In this document: positions 61,284 to 64,000 of the stretch, in pieces
Layout: each line of letters starts with the position of its first letter
How positions within the stretch are numbered: position 1 is the stretch's first letter
Origin: Sphingobacterium zeae
GTDB taxonomy: Bacteria > Bacteroidota > Bacteroidia > Sphingobacteriales > Sphingobacteriaceae
Reading direction: 5' to 3'
DNA: 64,000 nt
NCBI RefSeq assembly: GCF_030818895.1
Contig: NZ_JAUTBA010000001.1
Coordinates: 2,294,001 to 2,358,000 of the forward strand
Notes under the pieces: generated by a model
Told to the model about the DNA's origin: nothing
What the model saw: only the letters and a program-made list of their open reading frames with translations
Databases searched by the model: none
Made by a program: the position numbers and the translations under genes

Positions 61284-61658
61284 AGTTAAAATTTCAGTCT
61301 GCAAAAGTAGCAAATATTAATGAGATGCTCAATTTGTCAACTCGCTTTTATCGGGCTTGCTATCATTTTTTAGTTATTCCAATTAACTATTGGATTTATC
61401 TATCACATTACTTTACAATAAACTGCTTTCGGAGGTGTAGTAGTAATCTCAACAGCGAGTCAAATGGATACCACTTAGTATACTAACAACGAGAAAACAC
61501 CCCCTGTTAACCCCTTGTTATTACCCTGTTAATGTTTAACGTGGTGAGAAGCAATTATCACAGCTTACTCCAAGGAGTGCGTGGCCTTCCTTGGCCATAA
61601 TACCGGTGCCCCATTCGGGTGTAAAATAGAAATGAGCAAGAGAACAATTATAATTAGA

Positions 61659-61688
61659 CCAAAGAGGTATAGTCCAAAGAGGTATAGT
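61659..61688. repeat. Perfect 15-bp tandem repeat, two units
   Basis: CCAAAGAGGTATAGT occurs twice without a spacer. Confidence 0.95.
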
Positions 61689-61790
61689 GTATTTAATTGA
61701 TGGGCGGGAATGAAAGGAGGGCTGGCACGATTATAGCGGCCCGTTCAGCACAAAGACATATTATTTATCAAAAATTTTACTAAATTTGTG

Positions 61791-61798
61791 ACACAATT
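61791..61798 (+). promoter_or_regulatory. -7 element of the thrS-infC operon
   Basis: TAAATTTG preceded by AATTTTAC, similar to the 17-bp element found at three other promoters. A -33 TTTG at the normal distance is absent. Confidence 0.5.
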
Positions 61799-61886
61799 TA
61801 TTTATTGAAACATAAGTGTAATAACATAATTGTACATGTTGTTTTATGTTTTCTATTTTTTAACGATTTAAAGATCATAGTTGTAA

Positions 61887-63812
61887 ATGATTAATATTAC
61901 ACTACCGGATGGTTCCGTAAGAGCGTATCAAGAAGGGATCACTGCTGCAGAGATTGCGTTATCAATCTCGGAGGGGCTTGCAAGAAACGTTCTTGCTGCC
62001 GAAGTAAATGGTGAAGTGTGGGATTCTGCCCGTGCTATTGAAAATGACGCTACTGTCAAGTTACTGACCTGGAATGATACCAAAGGTAAATCCACTTTTT
62101 GGCATTCTTCAGCCCACTTATTGGCTGAGGCTCTGGAGGCATTGTATCCTGGGATTAAATTTGGTATTGGTCCCGCGATTGAAACCGGATTTTACTACGA
62201 TGTTGACTTTGGTGATCGTGAATTTTCGTCTGATGACTTTAAAGCGATCGAAGACAAGATGCTGGAGCTGGCCAAACGAAAAGAAACATTTGAACGTAAA
62301 GCTGTTTCGAAATCGGATGCATTGGCTTACTTTACTGAAAAAGGAGATGAGTATAAGCTGGATTTAATCAAAGACTTGGAAGATGGAAAGATTACTTTCT
62401 ATACTCAGGGGGAATTTACAGATTTATGTCGTGGCCCTCATATTCCAAATACTGGCTTTATCAAAGCGATTAAATTGACTAATGTCGCCGGTGCTTACTG
62501 GAGAGGTGATGAGTCTCGCAAACAGTTGACACGTATTTATGGTGTTACGTTCCCGAAGGCATCGGAGCTTACAGAATATTTGAAATTTATAGAAGAGGCG
62601 AAAAAACGCGATCACCGTAAACTGGGGAAAGAGTTGGAACTTTTTGCTTTTTCTGAAAAAGTTGGCGCGGGGTTGCCACTTTGGTTGCCTAAAGGTGCTG
62701 CATTACGTCAAAAGCTTATAGATTTTTTACAGAAGGCACAGTTGAACTCAGGGTATGAACCTGTTGTAACGCCTCATATTGGACATAAACAACTCTACGT
62801 GACTTCTGGACACTATGAGAAATATGGTGCAGACTCATTCCAGCCAATAAAAACTCCTATCGAAGGTGAAGAGTTTTTATTGAAACCCATGAATTGTCCG
62901 CATCACTGTGAGATTTATAAAGTAAAACCACGTTCTTACAAGGACTTACCTGTTCGTTTCGCTGAATTTGGTACGGTATACCGTTATGAGCAATCTGGTG
63001 AGCTTCATGGTTTAACAAGGGTGCGTGGGTTTACTCAGGATGATGCGCATTTGTTTTGCCGTCCCGATCAGGTTAAAGATGAATTCAAAAAAGTAATTGA
63101 TTTAGTTCTTTATGTATTCGGCGCGCTAGGATTCAATGATTATACTGCACAGGTATCGTTACGTGATCCGGAGAATCGTACAAAGTATATTGGTACCGAC
63201 GAAAATTGGGCTTTGGCTGAGTCTGCAATTATTGAGGCCGCAGAAGAGAAAGGGTTACCAACGGTAGTGGAATATGGTGAGGCTGCTTTCTATGGTCCTA
63301 AACTAGACTTTATGGTGAAGGATGCTTTAGGACGTAAGTGGCAATTGGGAACAATACAAGTAGATTATAATTTGCCCGAACGTTTTGAATTAGAGTATAC
63401 TGGGAGTGACAATATGAAACATCGTCCAGTAATGATCCACCGTGCACCGTTTGGATCTTTAGAACGCTTTGTGGCTGTATTGATCGAACATTGCGCCGGG
63501 CAGTTTCCGTTATGGCTTGCGCCTGAGCAGTTTATCGTCTTACCAGTGTCAGAAAAATACGAAGAATATGCGCAAAATGTTTTAAATTCGCTAAATAATT
63601 CCGATATTCGCGGACTGATAGACTTACGTGACGAGAAAGTGGGCAGAAAAATCAGAGACGCCGAAGTGAAAAAGCTTCCTTATATGTTGATTGTTGGGGA
63701 GAAAGAGGTGGAAAATGGCACAGTTTCTGTACGTAAACATGGCTCAGTGGAATTAGGAACTATGACTGCTGAAGCATTTAGAGATATATTAATTAAGGAA
63801 ATAACCGTTTAA
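61887..63812 (+). CDS. thrS: Threonyl-tRNA synthetase
   Basis: A 641-aa class II synthetase. It has the TGS domain (1-62), the editing domain with [12 protein letters not shown] (HxxxH) and the zinc site: Cys in [11 protein letters not shown], with His residues in the catalytic core. Motif 2 is in [32 protein letters not shown] and motif 3 in [17 protein letters not shown]. The C-terminal part is the anticodon-binding domain. It is followed by infC, the usual thrS-infC order. Confidence 0.98.
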   Translation: MINITLPDGSVRAYQEGITAAEIALSISEGLARNVLAAEVNGEVWDSARAIENDATVKLLTWNDTKGKSTFWHSSAHLLAEALEALYPGIKFGIGPAIETGFYYDVDFGDREFSSDDFKAIEDKMLELAKRKETFERKAVSKSDALAYFTEKGDEYKLDLIKDLEDGKITFYTQGEFTDLCRGPHIPNTGFIKAIKLTNVAGAYWRGDESRKQLTRIYGVTFPKASELTEYLKFIEEAKKRDHRKLGKELELFAFSEKVGAGLPLWLPKGAALRQKLIDFLQKAQLNSGYEPVVTPHIGHKQLYVTSGHYEKYGADSFQPIKTPIEGEEFLLKPMNCPHHCEIYKVKPRSYKDLPVRFAEFGTVYRYEQSGELHGLTRVRGFTQDDAHLFCRPDQVKDEFKKVIDLVLYVFGALGFNDYTAQVSLRDPENRTKYIGTDENWALAESAIIEAAEEKGLPTVVEYGEAAFYGPKLDFMVKDALGRKWQLGTIQVDYNLPERFELEYTGSDNMKHRPVMIHRAPFGSLERFVAVLIEHCAGQFPLWLAPEQFIVLPVSEKYEEYAQNVLNSLNNSDIRGLIDLRDEKVGRKIRDAEVKKLPYMLIVGEKEVENGTVSVRKHGSVELGTMTAEAFRDILIKEITV

Positions 63813-63823
63813 TTTTTAAACAT

Positions 63824-64000
63824 TTGGCATTAAAAAGACCAGGTGGTCCAAGACCACCAATGAGAAAGAAAGAACCAGATCACCGCATTAATGAGTTAAT
63901 CAAGGTACCTGAGGTACGCTTGGTGGGAGATAATGTGGAACAAGGAGTTTTCCCTACACGCAAAGCGTTAGAGTTGGCTGATGAGTTGGAACTTGATTTA
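63824..64000 (+). CDS. infC: Translation initiation factor IF-3, partial at window edge
   Basis: An open frame running off the window: after an Arg/Pro-rich start it reads [18 protein letters not shown] and [18 protein letters not shown], which is the IF-3 N-terminal domain. There is no ATG before the conserved part except at 63860; the TTG at 63824 gives the usual A-L-K-R-P-G N-terminus. A non-ATG start is a classic feature of infC and of its autoregulation. It is 11 bases downstream of thrS. Confidence 0.92.
   Translation, partial: MALKRPGGPRPPMRKKEPDHRINELIKVPEVRLVGDNVEQGVFPTRKALELADELELDL

Larger units (their letters stand above)
61284..61886. other. 603-bp intergenic region before thrS
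   Basis: It contains a perfect 15-bp tandem duplication (61659-61688), a sigma-54-like sequence (61722-61737), C-rich repeated CCCTGTTAA segments near 61502-61534, and a -7-like TAAATTTG (61791-61798) for thrS. Compared with the other intergenic stretches it is unusually long and rich in structure. No tRNA, riboswitch or ORF was recognised. Confidence 0.6.

Noticed and set aside
61836..61871. An 11-codon ORF rich in Phe and Tyr before thrS, recalling the pheST leader peptide
   Set aside because: Phe/Tyr/Leu codons are expected by chance in such T-rich DNA; it contains only one Thr codon and no terminator follows.
1..64000. CRISPR array, prophage, insertion sequence, toxin-antitoxin or defence island
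   Set aside because: No regularly spaced repeats, transposase, integrase, phage structural genes or recognised defence proteins were found.

Overview
The window looks like a chromosomal segment of a Sphingobacteriaceae bacterium, most likely Sphingobacterium or a close relative (phylum Bacteroidota). The reasons are an AT-rich sequence with Bacteroidota promoters (TTTG at -33, TAnnTTTG at -7), very few Shine-Dalgarno sites, and typical families such as DUF4199, DUF2851, GLPGLI/WG-repeat, YARHG lipoproteins and a PyrC-like pseudo-dihydroorotase. No prophage, insertion sequence, CRISPR array or recognisable defence locus was seen. The interest is mostly in regulation and small genes.

Layout. 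1-3.9 kb: envelope genes (FadL-like porin, a Trp/Gly-rich lipoprotein) and hypotheticals. 4-11 kb: proS, an SDR, a DeoR regulator, the two-step agmatine-to-putrescine pathway (aguA, aguB) and rpoN. 11-15 kb: PBP1A, a degenerate GIY-YIG protein and a divergent LexA-like XRE/S24 regulator. 15-20 kb: the rimP-nusA-infB operon behind a clear promoter and leader hairpin. 20-25 kb: VOC, OYE and SDR enzymes, a Nudix protein, pyrE, an SRPBCC protein and a Tat-exported superoxide dismutase. 25-33 kb: a flavin/2Fe-2S reductase and a branched-chain catabolic cluster (acyl-CoA dehydrogenase, MCC-type carboxyltransferase, enoyl-CoA hydratase family, HMG-CoA lyase, acetoacetyl-CoA synthetase) that would take isovaleryl-CoA to acetyl-CoA. 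34-38 kb: an ABC/YtrA-type GntR operon with a palindromic operator, then an orphan LacI regulator. 38.4-38.7 kb: tRNA-Lys with a decayed partial duplicate. 38.8-48.6 kb: prmC, ribD, DUF2851, ankyrin protein, a small-RNA candidate, ubiX, the PyrC-like protein and two glycosyltransferases. 48.6-54.8 kb: a TTG-started gene pair, a 51-aa membrane protein, ispD, queA, and a MacB-like permease with DUF2306 and YARHG genes. 54.8-57.2 kb: hisG-hisD behind a histidine-rich leader peptide. 57.5-64 kb: PAP2, Gfo/Idh/MocA, GLPGLI/WG, queE, thrS and the start of infC.

The strongest unexpected signals are: (1) a 21-codon leader ORF with five His codons in seven (HHFHFHH) behind a perfect promoter upstream of hisG, with the hisG start itself disrupted by a one-base shift in a homopolymer; (2) a roughly 70-nt intergenic small RNA candidate with its own promoter and terminator upstream of ubiX; (3) a 45-bp direct repeat of the tRNA-Lys 3' end plus terminator, which looks like an integration or duplication scar; (4) several genes whose -7 element lies 4-5 nt before the ATG, predicting leaderless mRNAs; (5) a recurring 17-bp promoter element; and (6) operators for the XRE/S24 and YtrA-type regulators. 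All assignments come from reading the sequence and translations by eye; no database search was run.
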